Shown here: one piece after another, positions 51,038 to 60,490 of the stretch
Position numbering within the stretch: the stretch's first letter is position 1
Layout of the letters: every line of letters starts with the position of its first letter
Source of the DNA: an uncultured Clostridia bacterium
GTDB lineage: Bacteria; Bacillota; Clostridia; TANB77; CAG-508
Assembly (NCBI GenBank): GCA_948530865.1
Contig: CAOTKV010000002.1
Span: forward strand, 118,199-182,198
Length of the DNA: 64,000 bases
Direction of reading: 5' to 3'
Notes under the pieces: generated by a model
What the model saw: the letters and a program-made list of their open reading frames with translations, nothing else
Told to the model about the DNA's origin: nothing
Databases searched by the model: none
Translations under genes and position numbers: made by a program

Positions 51038-52771
51038 TTATAACACTTTTTTTATTTCTTCAAATCTCTTAATTTTCAATGTTGTAGTCTTAATTAATTC
51101 CTCTTCAGTTAAAATCATTTCCTTAACATATTTGTATGTTGGCATTGTTTTATTAATTTCTTTTACTTTATTCCACAATATTTTTTTTATTTCTTCTAAA
51201 TCTTCTGTATTATATTCTTCTTTTATTTTTTCTTTATCATAAACAATTTTTGTACAAATTTTTAAATCAACAGGATCATCTTTTTCTGGTTTTCCATAAA
51301 CAAAAGATTCTTTAACACCTGGAATTTTATTAATTAATGTTTCTATCTCTTCTGGATACACATTTTTTCCATTTTTTAAAACTATTACACTTTTCTTTCT
51401 TCCTGTTATAAAAATAAATCCATCTTTATCAATATATGCTAAATCACCTGTATTAAACCATCCATCTTCTGATACTGATTTTTCTGTTTCACCATAATAA
51501 CCTAACATAACACTTGGACCTCTAACAGCCAGTTCACCTATTCCCATTTCATCTGGTTCTATAATTTTTGTCTCTAAACTTGGAAATGTTTTTCCAATTG
51601 AACCTAATTTTCTACAAGTTGGATGCTCAGCAGCTATAACTGGTGCTGTTTCTGTTAAACCATATCCTTGATATGTTTCAATTCCAAGTTCATTTAATCC
51701 TTTTTCTGTTTCAGGATCAAAAGCAGCTCCTCCTGCTACAAATAGTCTTAATTTTCCACCTAAAGATTCTAAAACTTCTTTAAATAATTTTCTTCTAATA
51801 TCAATTCCAAAAACTTTAGCTACTTTGCTTAATTTTATTCCAAATTTTACTGTTTTTAATTTTCCTTTTTTCTCTATTGATTGCATAACTTTTTTATACA
51901 TATTATCAAAAAGTACTGGAACAGCAATCATTGCACTTGCCTTATAATCTTTTAAATTTTCTGCAATATGTCTAATACCTTTACAAAATCCTATTGAAGC
52001 CCCTACACTTACTGGATATAAAAATCCAACTGTACATTCAAAAACATGATGTAATGGTAAAAATGATAAGAAAGTATCTTCTTTTGTTACATCAAAAGTA
52101 CATGATATATCATAAATATTAGCACATATATTTCCATGTGATAATTTAACAGCTTTTGATTGTGATGTTGTTCCAGAAGTAAATAACATAACTGACATTT
52201 CATTATTATCAATTTCTGCATCTAAATAACTTCTAGCACCATTTTTTATTAAATCTTTTCCTAGTTTAATTAACTCTTTTTGTGAATATATTTCATCTGT
52301 TTTTTCTTCTAAATCCATTGATATAAAGAATTTAATTTTTCCGATATTTTCTTCCTTTGCTTTTTTCATAATTTCATTATATTTTGAAGAATAAAATATA
52401 GCTTCCATTTCAGAACGTTCTATTAAACTTAAAATTTCATTTTCTGGTAATGATTTATCTAAAGGAACTACAATTCCTGTCCCACAAACAATTGATAAAT
52501 AGTCTTCTTCCCATTCATATCTATTTTCTGAAATAACACCTATTCTCTTATCTTTAAGACCTATACTAATTAAAGCTGTTCCTAAAGCATTTATTTCATC
52601 AATATAATCATTGTAACTCATTGTTGTTATTTCATCAGAATTATCTGCTTTAAACTTAAATGCTATATCACTTCCAAATTCAACTTTTGTATTATTAATC
52701 ATTTCTTTTAAATTATTGAATTTTTTTGCTTCAAAAACTTTTTCACATCCTGAATAAATTCTCTCTCCCAT
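51038..52771 (-). CDS. Long-chain acyl-CoA/acyl-ACP ligase, paralogue 3
   Basis: 577 residues. MLFTSGTTSQSKAVKLSHGNI, GYGLTETAPVIAA, NTGDLAYIDKDGFIFITGR and TTTLKIKRFEEIK with the C-terminal lysine. It follows the TetR gene by 13 bp, so it is in the regulator's operon. Closest to paralogue 2 by eye (EWE, SLPENEI/L, HVFECTVGFL shared). Confidence 0.9.
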   Translation of the reverse strand: MGERIYSGCEKVFEAKKFNNLKEMINNTKVEFGSDIAFKFKADNSDEITTMSYNDYIDEINALGTALISIGLKDKRIGVISENRYEWEEDYLSIVCGTGIVVPLDKSLPENEILSLIERSEMEAIFYSSKYNEIMKKAKEENIGKIKFFISMDLEEKTDEIYSQKELIKLGKDLIKNGARSYLDAEIDNNEMSVMLFTSGTTSQSKAVKLSHGNICANIYDISCTFDVTKEDTFLSFLPLHHVFECTVGFLYPVSVGASIGFCKGIRHIAENLKDYKASAMIAVPVLFDNMYKKVMQSIEKKGKLKTVKFGIKLSKVAKVFGIDIRRKLFKEVLESLGGKLRLFVAGGAAFDPETEKGLNELGIETYQGYGLTETAPVIAAEHPTCRKLGSIGKTFPSLETKIIEPDEMGIGELAVRGPSVMLGYYGETEKSVSEDGWFNTGDLAYIDKDGFIFITGRKKSVIVLKNGKNVYPEEIETLINKIPGVKESFVYGKPEKDDPVDLKICTKIVYDKEKIKEEYNTEDLEEIKKILWNKVKEINKTMPTYKYVKEMILTEEELIKTTTLKIKRFEEIKKVL

Positions 52772-52784
52772 TTTGTTCCATCCT

Positions 52785-53357
52785 TTATTTTTTTATTATT
52801 TTATTAAATATAGTTTTTTCATATTCTTCATACATTTTTTGAATATCAATTTCATTTATATTAGTTTTTCTTTTATAAATTAATGTTGAGCATGTTAATG
52901 AAAAAATTTCTGAGGCTAAAACTTCTGCATCGCACTCAACAATATCTCCATTATCTACTCCTTCTTGAACAATTTTCTGTATAACAGATATATATTCAAG
53001 AACTTTTTCTTTACAAAAAACATTAATATTTTCATTTCCCCAAGTTTGACTCATTACTATTGTTAACAAATTTTCATATTTATGAACAGCTTTCAATTGT
53101 ACTAAAGAAACTGCTTTTATTTTATCTAAAGTATTATCACATTTTGAAATTTTAATTTCTATACTATTAATTAGAAGTTTCATTCCCTCATCAATTAAAA
53201 AGTTAAAAATCTCTTCTTTACTACTAAAATGATAGTATAAAGTTCCTTTTGCAACTCCAACTGTAGCTGTAATTTCTTCTATACTTGTGGCATCATATCC
53301 CTTTTCAGAGAAAAGTTTTAATGATGTTTCAAATATTTTTCTTTTTGTTTTATTCAT
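52785..53357 (-). CDS. TetR-family regulator, predicted regulator of acyl-CoA ligases
   Basis: 190 residues. N-terminal HTH GYDATSIEEITATVGVAKGTLYYHFSSKEEIF, the TetR pattern; the C-terminal ligand domain follows (about 60-190). It heads an operon with an acyl-CoA ligase. The promoter carries TGAACGATTGGTCA overlapping the -35, and similar dyads lie upstream of the other two ligase transcripts, one of which leads the FAS operon. Acyl-CoA or fatty acid as ligand is inference by analogy to FadR-type TetR proteins. Confidence 0.88.
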   Translation of the reverse strand: MNKTKRKIFETSLKLFSEKGYDATSIEEITATVGVAKGTLYYHFSSKEEIFNFLIDEGMKLLINSIEIKISKCDNTLDKIKAVSLVQLKAVHKYENLLTIVMSQTWGNENINVFCKEKVLEYISVIQKIVQEGVDNGDIVECDAEVLASEIFSLTCSTLIYKRKTNINEIDIQKMYEEYEKTIFNKIIKK

Positions 53358-53418
53358 TATTTCACCTACAATTTTAATTTTTTCACATTATATAAGATTT
53401 ACATGAAAATTTCAATAT

Positions 53419-53448
53419 AATATAAAATAAAACTGAACGATTGGTCAA
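53419..53448 (-). promoter_or_regulatory. tetR promoter with overlapping TGGTCA dyad
   Basis: TTGACC (53448-53443)-N18-TATATT (53424-53419). The dyad TGAACGATTGGTCA at 53434-53447 covers the -35 and spacer, fitting autorepression. Confidence 0.7.
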
Positions 53449-53449
53449 A

Positions 53450-53484
53450 AAAAGAAAAATCACCAGCACAACTTAGTGCTGGCA
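53450..53484 (-). terminator. Terminator after the 53492 gene
   Basis: CCAGCAC / GTGCTGG stem then TGATTTTTC on the minus strand. Confidence 0.8.
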
Positions 53485-53491
53485 TTTCCCT

Positions 53492-53740
53492 TTAGCCCGT
53501 TTTGCGATAAACAGTTACCTCTTGAGACTTTAGAAAATTTTCTATACAACCTCTTAATGATTTCAATTTCCTTTCTGTCTCTTTATTTTTCTTACTCTGT
53601 TCCACAAACTCAGGATCTGTAAGTATTGAATTGTATGCTGCCTCAAGCAACAAGTTTAATTGACGTTCTTTAGGTAATCCTGTGTCAACTATATAAAGCT
53701 TTTCTCCCCTAATTGTAACGTCTCTCACCACAATTTCCAT
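53492..53740 (-). CDS. Unknown 82-residue protein
   Basis: From MEIVVRDVTIRGEKLYIV; AGGGAG lies 7 bp before that ATG, whereas a GTG two codons earlier has none. Beta-rich first half and a helical second half (LLEAAYNSILTDPEFVEQ). Codon choice is less AT-driven than that of the neighbours. It has its own strong promoter next to a 29-bp element. No family recognised. Confidence 0.65.
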   Translation of the reverse strand: MEIVVRDVTIRGEKLYIVDTGLPKERQLNLLLEAAYNSILTDPEFVEQSKKNKETERKLKSLRGCIENFLKSQEVTVYRKTG

Positions 53741-53769
53741 ACACACACTCCCTTGATGTTATAACATAA

Positions 53770-53784
53770 ATTGCATAATGCAAT
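53770..53784. promoter_or_regulatory. 15-bp palindrome in the 5' leader of the 53492 gene
   Basis: ATTGCATAATGCAAT, perfect around a central A, between promoter and start codon. Confidence 0.5.
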
Positions 53785-53811
53785 TGCCTATAGTTACAAA
53801 AAACCTAAAAA

Positions 53812-53840
53812 ATTATAACTCCAAAATATTTTTTTGTCAA
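53812..53840 (-). promoter_or_regulatory. Promoter of the 53492 gene
   Basis: Perfect TTGACA-N17-TATAAT. The 29-bp element at 53842 starts 1 bp upstream of the -35. Confidence 0.8.
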
Positions 53841-53841
53841 A

Positions 53842-53870
53842 TGAAATTTAGGGACGCTTGAAAAATTTCA
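53842..53870. repeat. 29-bp element, copy 2
   Basis: TGAAATTTAGGGACGC, then TTGAA, then AAATTTCA. It lies between the GntR operon terminator and the next promoter. Confidence 0.85.
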
Positions 53871-53882
53871 CTTAACATAATA

Positions 53883-53914
53883 AAAGAGAGGAATTTTTAT
53901 TTCTTCCTCTCTCT
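53883..53914 (-). terminator. Terminator of the ABC-GntR operon
   Basis: AAGAGAGAGGAA / TTCCTCTCTTTT stem after the GntR stop, T-tract on the minus strand. Confidence 0.8.
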
Positions 53915-53919
53915 TATTT

Positions 53920-54273
53920 TTATTCACTAATTCTTTTTATTATCTCTTCTTTTGAAATCCCATATTTCTGAATTTCATTTATTTCTTTTCTTATTTTTTC
54001 GATTTTCTCATCTATTGAACTTTTCAAAATCTTATCTGTTTTTGGTGTTATAAACGTTCCTTTCGTTGATAATGTTACAATTACACCTTTTGATTCTAAA
54101 ATCGTATAAGCTTTTTTTACTGTATTGGGATTTATTCCAAGTGTAGCTGCCATCTCTCTAATAGAAGGAATTTGTTCTTCTGGTTTTAATACTTCCAAAG
54201 CTACATATCTTTCTATTTCTTGAACAATCTGCTCATAAATAGGCATTCTACTTTGGTAATCTAAATTTATCAT
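53920..54273 (-). CDS. GntR-family (YtrA-type) regulator
   Basis: 117 residues from MINLDYQSRMPIYEQIV; AGGAGG lies 7 bp before this ATG and too close to the earlier one. The winged helix is complete (LKPEEQIPSIREMAATLGINPNTVKKAYTILESKGV) but no ligand domain follows, only a short helix, as in YtrA. It is the last gene of an ABC transporter operon and probably represses the promoter at 57229-57257, where a 20-bp-arm dyad lies. Confidence 0.9.
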   Translation of the reverse strand: MINLDYQSRMPIYEQIVQEIERYVALEVLKPEEQIPSIREMAATLGINPNTVKKAYTILESKGVIVTLSTKGTFITPKTDKILKSSIDEKIEKIRKEINEIQKYGISKEEIIKRISE

Positions 54274-54287
54274 TGCCATTCCTCCTT

Positions 54288-56303
54288 CTAATCTTTATAA
54301 ATTCCTCTATCTAATGAATTTTCATACTCTTGTGCCTTAGCTATGATACTTTGTATCTCTTCAATCTTATTTGTATAAAATTGTAAACTATCTCTACCAT
54401 CAAGAGTAATTACATAATATGGTTTTGTTACATCAAAGAATTCATTTTCATTAGCTAAAATAAATTTTGTTATATCTTCTGAATAATATATATATGTTTT
54501 ACTTTCCTCAAATATATTTTCATTTCCATTATAAACCTGATAAGTATGTGTTATAGTTAAATCTGCTTTTATTTTTTCAATAATAGCTTTGTTTGTATGT
54601 TTACTTGCAATTTTTAATACTTCATCAGTTATATTAGCTGGAATACTTATTCCTTGTAATCGATTGTTTTTATAATAATATTTATTGATAGAAGCATTTT
54701 CACCATAACATTTTCTTTGTGATAGTATTTCTTGAATACTCATATTATTAATTTTATTTTCAATTTCTTTTTGAATAATCTTTTTTTCTTCTCCAGTTAT
54801 TATCATATAACTATTTAAAACAGCAACTGTATTTTGAGTTAAGCCTTTTTTAATTTTAGCAACAAATTTTTCATTTTTAGATAATTCTTCTATAATTTTA
54901 TTAAGACCATCACTATCAAGTGTAACTTGAGTAGTATATATTTTACCATTTTGCATTTTTATTGTAAGTTCACATATTCCTTCTTCAACAAAGTCTTCTA
55001 CAGACTTTCCTTCGATTACTACTTCTCCATCTAATATTTCTGAATCTATAACTTCTGCACTTTCTGTAGTTTTATAACTATTTTTATATTCAGTATCAAA
55101 TAACAATTTTATGAATTCTTTATCTTCTATATATTCACCAAGTTTTACACTATATATATTATCATAATTAAATTTATTATTTGAATATATACTTTGTAAT
55201 TTTACTCCTGCTATATTTTCAACATTTATTTGTTTAAGTGGATGCTCAACATCTTTTATTATTTCTGTAATAGAGCAATAACCTTGTAATATTGCCATTA
55301 TTAATACTAAATAAATTAATGAATTTTTTAATTTTAATTTTCTTTTTACTATAAAATCATAAACAAAATAATAAGTAATAATTACTGCCACAACAATAAT
55401 ATTAAATTCTTTTTCAGCTTCCATAATATTAAGCATTATTAACATTGGTAAAATTGTTAGTGCTTTTACAAAAATATGTATTTTATCATTTGCAAAAGAT
55501 TCTTCATTATTTTCCATTTTTCTGTTTTTAAATAAATGTAGCCCTATAAAATAATATATAATTCCTAGGATTATCATTCTCGAAATGCTCTTATATGAAA
55601 AGAAATCAAATTCAGATGTATGATAAGAAAATGCACTATGAAATAGTTGATAAGGCATTGTATAATATACATCAGATGAAAGGTATTTATTATATTTATT
55701 TTCTCCAATAACAACTTCAAAATTATCTCCATAATTATAATCTTTAAAAGAATCATAACAAAATGGAACTAAAAATAAAATTAACATTGTTACAACAATT
55801 TGTGTACAAAATGTTCCTGATAAACACATTGCAACATTTGTTGCCAAAAAAACGAATACATACGAAACCCACATCATAATAAATATATCTAAAATCATCT
55901 GTGGAAAAATTATTATATTAGGTAAAATAGCACCACAAACTACTACAACAACAGCTGCTAATACTTGAATAATTGTAATTAGTGCAATTCCACCTATAGT
56001 ATTTGTAACAAAAATTGTTTTTCTATTTATTGGTTGTGAATTTATAAAATCAACACTTTTCTTTTTATAAACATAACCAAATAATGCTGATGACATTAAA
56101 ACTGGTATAAAATACATTCCAATAAAATTTATAAATGCAAAATTTCCTTTTGATGGTATATTTACTCTGGACTCATTTAAACACAATACTGTTATTAATG
56201 TTATAAATATTGGTACTACTAAAACAAGTAATGCTATCGCGCCTTTTGATTTTTTTACGTTTTCTTTAAAGAATTTAAAATTAAATGACTTGATTAAATT
56301 CAT
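54288..56303 (-). CDS. ABC transporter permease with a large extracellular domain
   Basis: 671 residues. Six N-terminal membrane helices (about 22-265), then more helices around 290-345, and from about 365 a hydrophilic extracellular region. The DFINSQPINRKTIFVTN stretch in the first cytoplasmic loop resembles ABC-2-type permeases near YtrA regulators. The substrate is unknown; export of a peptide or lipid is plausible. It overlaps the ATPase gene by 23 bp. Confidence 0.78.
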   Translation of the reverse strand: MNLIKSFNFKFFKENVKKSKGAIALLVLVVPIFITLITVLCLNESRVNIPSKGNFAFINFIGMYFIPVLMSSALFGYVYKKKSVDFINSQPINRKTIFVTNTIGGIALITIIQVLAAVVVVVCGAILPNIIIFPQMILDIFIMMWVSYVFVFLATNVAMCLSGTFCTQIVVTMLILFLVPFCYDSFKDYNYGDNFEVVIGENKYNKYLSSDVYYTMPYQLFHSAFSYHTSEFDFFSYKSISRMIILGIIYYFIGLHLFKNRKMENNEESFANDKIHIFVKALTILPMLIMLNIMEAEKEFNIIVVAVIITYYFVYDFIVKRKLKLKNSLIYLVLIMAILQGYCSITEIIKDVEHPLKQINVENIAGVKLQSIYSNNKFNYDNIYSVKLGEYIEDKEFIKLLFDTEYKNSYKTTESAEVIDSEILDGEVVIEGKSVEDFVEEGICELTIKMQNGKIYTTQVTLDSDGLNKIIEELSKNEKFVAKIKKGLTQNTVAVLNSYMIITGEEKKIIQKEIENKINNMSIQEILSQRKCYGENASINKYYYKNNRLQGISIPANITDEVLKIASKHTNKAIIEKIKADLTITHTYQVYNGNENIFEESKTYIYYSEDITKFILANENEFFDVTKPYYVITLDGRDSLQFYTNKIEEIQSIIAKAQEYENSLDRGIYKD

Positions 56304-57177
56304 ATCCTAGCACCTCCATTTCATAAATAAACATTTCTTCTAAAGTTAACGGTAAGAAATCTAGTATTATTGGATTTAATTTTTCAAGATTTTCTCGTGC
56401 AGTTTCTTTTTCTCCTTTTATAATAATAGTTGCAATACTTCCCACCTTTTTATAACTCATAATATCTAAACCTAAAAATGTTTCTTTATTAAATTCTTCC
56501 TTTAAAGAAATTTGAATTTTAAACATATTTGTTTTTAATGAATCTATATCACTTTCAAAAAGTATTCCACCTTTATATAATAATCCTAAATTATCACATA
56601 TATCTTCTAATTCTCTCAAATTATGACTTGTCATTATTATTGTAGTTTCTTGTTTTTCCATTTGTTTTACTACAATTTTTTTAATTAAATTTCTTATAAC
56701 AGGATCTAATCCATCAAAAGTTTCATCAAAAAACATATAATTTGCATTTGTTGCTATTGCACAAATTAATGCACATTGTCTTTTCATTCCTTTTGAAAAG
56801 TTTTGAATTTTTGTATTCATATCTAGTTTTAGCATTTCTGCTAATTCCTTTAAATATTCCATATCAAATTTTTTATACATAGATTCATAAAATTTTGCCA
56901 TATCCAAAAGAGTATAACTTGGAAAGAAAAATAAATCATCTGGCACAAAAACTATTTTTTGTTTCAATTCTTGATTATCTTCTACTTCTTTTCCATCAAT
57001 TTCAATTGTACCTGAATCTCTTCTATATATATCTGTTATAATTCTTAATAGTGTTGATTTTCCAGCACCATTAGCACCTATCAAACCATAAATTGAATTG
57101 GTTTGAATATTGCAATTTAAATTATCTAAAACTTTGTTTTTTCCAAAAGTTTTATTCAAATTGCTAATTCTTATCAT
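56281..57177 (-). CDS. ABC transporter ATPase
   Basis: 298 residues. Walker A GANGAGKSTLL, Q-loop, signature NFSKGMKRQ, Walker B YMFFDETFDGLDP and the switch His in MTSHNLRELEDIC. First gene of the transporter operon; it powers the permease encoded next. The membrane partner overlaps its 3' end. Confidence 0.93.
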   Translation of the reverse strand: MIRISNLNKTFGKNKVLDNLNCNIQTNSIYGLIGANGAGKSTLLRIITDIYRRDSGTIEIDGKEVEDNQELKQKIVFVPDDLFFFPSYTLLDMAKFYESMYKKFDMEYLKELAEMLKLDMNTKIQNFSKGMKRQCALICAIATNANYMFFDETFDGLDPVIRNLIKKIVVKQMEKQETTIIMTSHNLRELEDICDNLGLLYKGGILFESDIDSLKTNMFKIQISLKEEFNKETFLGLDIMSYKKVGSIATIIIKGEKETARENLEKLNPIILDFLPLTLEEMFIYEMEVLGYEFNQVI

Positions 57178-57194
57178 AAATCCCCCTCCTATAC

Positions 57195-57241
57195 AAAAAA
57201 GTATAATTGTACTATCTGTACTAGTACAATTATACTTTTTT
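57195..57241. promoter_or_regulatory. Perfect 20-bp-arm dyad operator of the ABC-GntR operon
   Basis: AAAAAAGTATAATTGTACTA and its exact complement around a 7-bp centre, covering the -10 and start site of the promoter at 57229-57257. Contains the GTACTA/TAGTAC core typical of YtrA-type sites. Confidence 0.75.
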
Positions 57242-57257
57242 CTTTGTTTTTTGTCAA
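57229..57257 (-). promoter_or_regulatory. Promoter of the ABC-GntR operon
   Basis: Perfect TTGACA-N17-TATAAT. The 29-bp element at 57259 starts 1 bp upstream of the -35. Confidence 0.85.
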
Positions 57258-57258
57258 C

Positions 57259-57287
57259 TGAAATTTTTGGTGCGTCCCTAAATTTCA
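57259..57287. repeat. 29-bp element, copy 3 (at the end of carB)
   Basis: Read on the minus strand: TGAAATTTAGGGACGC, ACCAA, AAATTTCA. The carB frame enters it and stops at its TAG. Confidence 0.85.
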
Positions 57288-60200
57288 GTTATATCTACTG
57301 GATTTAAATCTTTTTCTTCTGTGTCATCTTCGATAGCTTGATACAATGCATTTACAGTATCTAATGATGTAAAGCATGGTATTTTACATTCTACTGCCAT
57401 TCTTCTTATTTTGAATCCATCTCTGTTTGCTTCTTTTCCTTTAGTTGGAGTATTTATAACAAAATTGATTTTTCCTGATTCTATTAAATCAATTATACTA
57501 TTTTTTCCTTCCCATAATTTTTCAATTACAGTTGATGCAACTCCATTAGTTTTTAAGAATTTTGCAGTTCCTGATGTTGCATAAATTTCAAATCCTTTAT
57601 TTTTGAATTTTTCGGCTATTGGTAACATTTCTTGTTTATCTTTATCTCTTACAGTTATTAATATTGCACCTTTTGTAGACACATTTGCACCACTTGCAAT
57701 AAAAGCTTTAAGTACTGCATTTTCAAACTTTTTAGAAACCCCTAAAACTTCACCTGTTGATTTCATTTCAGGTCCAAGTGATGTATCTGCATTTTTGATT
57801 TTTTCAAATGAGAATACTGGCATTTTAACACATATATAATCACTTTTTTTATACAATCCTGTTCCATATCCTAAATCTTTTAATTTTTTACCAAGAATTA
57901 CATTGGTTGCAATATCTATCATTGGTAAGTTTGTAACTTTACTAATATAAGGTACTGTTCTACTTGAGCGCGGATTTACTTCAATTATATAAACTTCGCC
58001 TTCACTTATGATAAACTGAATATTTAAAATTCCTATTACATTAAGCTCTTTAGCAATTTTTTCTGTATATTCTATTATTTTCTTTTCATGAGCTTTTTCA
58101 ACATTTTGTGTTGGATAAACTGAAATACTATCACCTGAATGGACTCCAGCTCTTTCTAAGTGTTCCATAATTCCTGGAATCAATATATCTTCACCATCAC
58201 AAATTGCATCTACTTCTACTTCTCTTCCTAAAATATATTTATCTACTAAAATAGGATGTTCTTGCGCAATTGTGTTAATCTCATTTACATACTCTTCAAT
58301 TTCTTTATCATCATAAGCAATAGCCATACCTTGACCACCCAAAACGTATGATGGTCTTACTAAAACTGGATATCCTAAGCTATTTGCAACTTTTTTTGCT
58401 TCATCTACTGTGTAAATTGTACTTCCCTTTGGTCTTAAAATTCCACAATTATTTAAAGCCTCATCAAATTCTTTTCTATCTTCTGCTCTATCCATATCAA
58501 CTTCTTGTGTTCCCATAATTTTAACGCCCATATCAGATAAGGCTTTTGTTAATTTTATTGCAGTTTGTCCACCAAATTGAACTATTGCTCCATCTGGCTT
58601 TTCTGTATTTACAATGTTTTCAACGTCTTCTGGAGTTAAAGGTTCAAAATATAATTTATCTGCAATATCAAAATCTGTACTTACTGTTTCTGGATTATTA
58701 TTTACAATTATTGTTTCATATCCTTGTTTTTTTAATGCCCAAACTCCATGAACACTACAATAATCGAACTCAATACCTTGTCCGATTCTTATAGGACCTG
58801 ATCCTAATACCATAACTTTCTTTTTATCTGTTTGTTTTGCTTCGTTATCATCATCATAACTTGAATAATAATAAGGTGTTTGTGCTTCAAATTCAGCTGC
58901 ACAAGTATCAACCATTTTAAAGTTTGCTTGTATTCCATATTTATTACGTAATCTTTTTATTTCTTCTTCTGTTTTTCCAGAAAGTTTCGCAATCACTTTA
59001 TCTGTGAATCCCATTTTTTTAGCTTTTTCAAGCATCTTAGAATTCATTTGATTAAGTTCTAATTCTCTTTCCATTCTTACTAATTTATATATAATTCCTA
59101 TAAAAAATCTATCTATTGTAGTTATTTCATGAATTCTTTCAACAGAAATTTCTTTTCTTATTGCTTCTGCTATTACAAAGATTCTTTCATTATCTACAAT
59201 TTGAAGTCTTTCTTCTAGTTCTGCTTTTTCTAAATCTTTTAATTTATCAAGTGAAAAATATTCTACATTTTCTTCTAATGAACGAATTGCCTTCATTAAA
59301 CCAGCTTCTAAATTTGGTGCAATTGCCATAACTTCACCTGTTGCTTTCATTTGTGTGCCTAATGTTCTACTTGCTGTAAGGAACTTTTTGAATGGCCATT
59401 TTGGAATTTTTACTACTACATAATCAAGTACTGGTTCAAAACAAGCATAAGTTTTTCCTGTTACTTCATTTTTTATTTCATCTAATGTATAACCAAGTGC
59501 AATTTTACTTGCAACTTTTGCAATTGGATAACCAGTTGCTTTTGATGCTAAAGCTGATGAACGGCTAACTCTTGGGTTAACTTCAATTACTGCATATTCA
59601 AAGCTTGTTGGATTTAAAGCAAATTGAACATTACATCCCCCTTCAATTTTCAAAGCAGAAATTATTTTAATAGCTGACGTTCTAAGCATTTGATATTCTT
59701 TATCTGACAATGTTTGAGATGGTGCTACTACGATACTATCTCCTGTATGTACTCCAACTGGATCTATATTTTCCATATTACAAATTGTTATACAATTTCC
59801 TTTGCTATCTCTCATTACTTCATATTCAATTTCTTTCCAACCTGTAATACATTTTTCAACTAATATCTCATTTACTCTTGACATTCTAATTCCAGAACCT
59901 GCAATTTCTTCAAGCTCGTTCATTGTATAAGCAATACCACCACCAGTACCACCCAAAGTATATGCTGGTCTTATTATAACTGGTAAGCCAATTTCTTTTG
60001 TAAACTCTACTGCATCTTCAACTGTATGAACAACTTTACTTGCAATACATGGCTCATTTATAGATTCCATCATATCTTTAAAACATTGTCTATCTTCCGC
60101 ATTTCTAATTCCTTCTACATCAGTTCCCAAAAGCTTTACTTTCTTTTGTTTTAAAACTCCTGATTCTTCAAGTTCCATAGCTAAGTTAAGTCCAGTTTGA

Positions 60201-60475
60201 CCACCTAAATTAGGAAGTATGCTATCTGGTTTTTCAATTTCAATTATTTTCTTAACAGTTTGGACTGTTAATGGTTCAATATAAATTTTATCAGCCATAT
60301 TTTTGTCTGTCATTATTGTTGCAGGATTAGAATTTACTAAAACAACTTCTATTCCTTCTTTTTTTAGTTCTCTACAAGCTTGTGTTCCTGCATAATCAAA
60401 TTCTGCTGCTTGCCCTATTATAATTGGTCCTGAACCTATTACTAATACTTTTTTTATACTTTTATTTTTTGGCAT
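57278..60475 (-). CDS. carB: Carbamoyl-phosphate synthase large subunit
   Basis: 1065 residues, full length. Two ATP-grasp halves: IIGQAAEFDYAGTQACRELK and RIGQGIEFDYCSVHGVWALK starts, with PAYTLGGTGGGIAYTM and PSYVLGGQGMAIAY. The C-terminal MGS-like regulatory domain has AILITVRDKDKQ and FVINTPTKGKEANRDGF. It makes carbamoyl phosphate for pyrimidines and arginine. It lies 15 bp downstream of carA. The stop TAG is inside a 29-bp repeat (ACT GAA ATT TAG), so the last two or three residues come from the repeat. Confidence 0.97.
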   Translation of the reverse strand: MPKNKSIKKVLVIGSGPIIIGQAAEFDYAGTQACRELKKEGIEVVLVNSNPATIMTDKNMADKIYIEPLTVQTVKKIIEIEKPDSILPNLGGQTGLNLAMELEESGVLKQKKVKLLGTDVEGIRNAEDRQCFKDMMESINEPCIASKVVHTVEDAVEFTKEIGLPVIIRPAYTLGGTGGGIAYTMNELEEIAGSGIRMSRVNEILVEKCITGWKEIEYEVMRDSKGNCITICNMENIDPVGVHTGDSIVVAPSQTLSDKEYQMLRTSAIKIISALKIEGGCNVQFALNPTSFEYAVIEVNPRVSRSSALASKATGYPIAKVASKIALGYTLDEIKNEVTGKTYACFEPVLDYVVVKIPKWPFKKFLTASRTLGTQMKATGEVMAIAPNLEAGLMKAIRSLEENVEYFSLDKLKDLEKAELEERLQIVDNERIFVIAEAIRKEISVERIHEITTIDRFFIGIIYKLVRMERELELNQMNSKMLEKAKKMGFTDKVIAKLSGKTEEEIKRLRNKYGIQANFKMVDTCAAEFEAQTPYYYSSYDDDNEAKQTDKKKVMVLGSGPIRIGQGIEFDYCSVHGVWALKKQGYETIIVNNNPETVSTDFDIADKLYFEPLTPEDVENIVNTEKPDGAIVQFGGQTAIKLTKALSDMGVKIMGTQEVDMDRAEDRKEFDEALNNCGILRPKGSTIYTVDEAKKVANSLGYPVLVRPSYVLGGQGMAIAYDDKEIEEYVNEINTIAQEHPILVDKYILGREVEVDAICDGEDILIPGIMEHLERAGVHSGDSISVYPTQNVEKAHEKKIIEYTEKIAKELNVIGILNIQFIISEGEVYIIEVNPRSSRTVPYISKVTNLPMIDIATNVILGKKLKDLGYGTGLYKKSDYICVKMPVFSFEKIKNADTSLGPEMKSTGEVLGVSKKFENAVLKAFIASGANVSTKGAILITVRDKDKQEMLPIAEKFKNKGFEIYATSGTAKFLKTNGVASTVIEKLWEGKNSIIDLIESGKINFVINTPTKGKEANRDGFKIRRMAVECKIPCFTSLDTVNALYQAIEDDTEEKDLNPVDITEI

Positions 60476-60490
60476 TTTTATACTTCCTTT

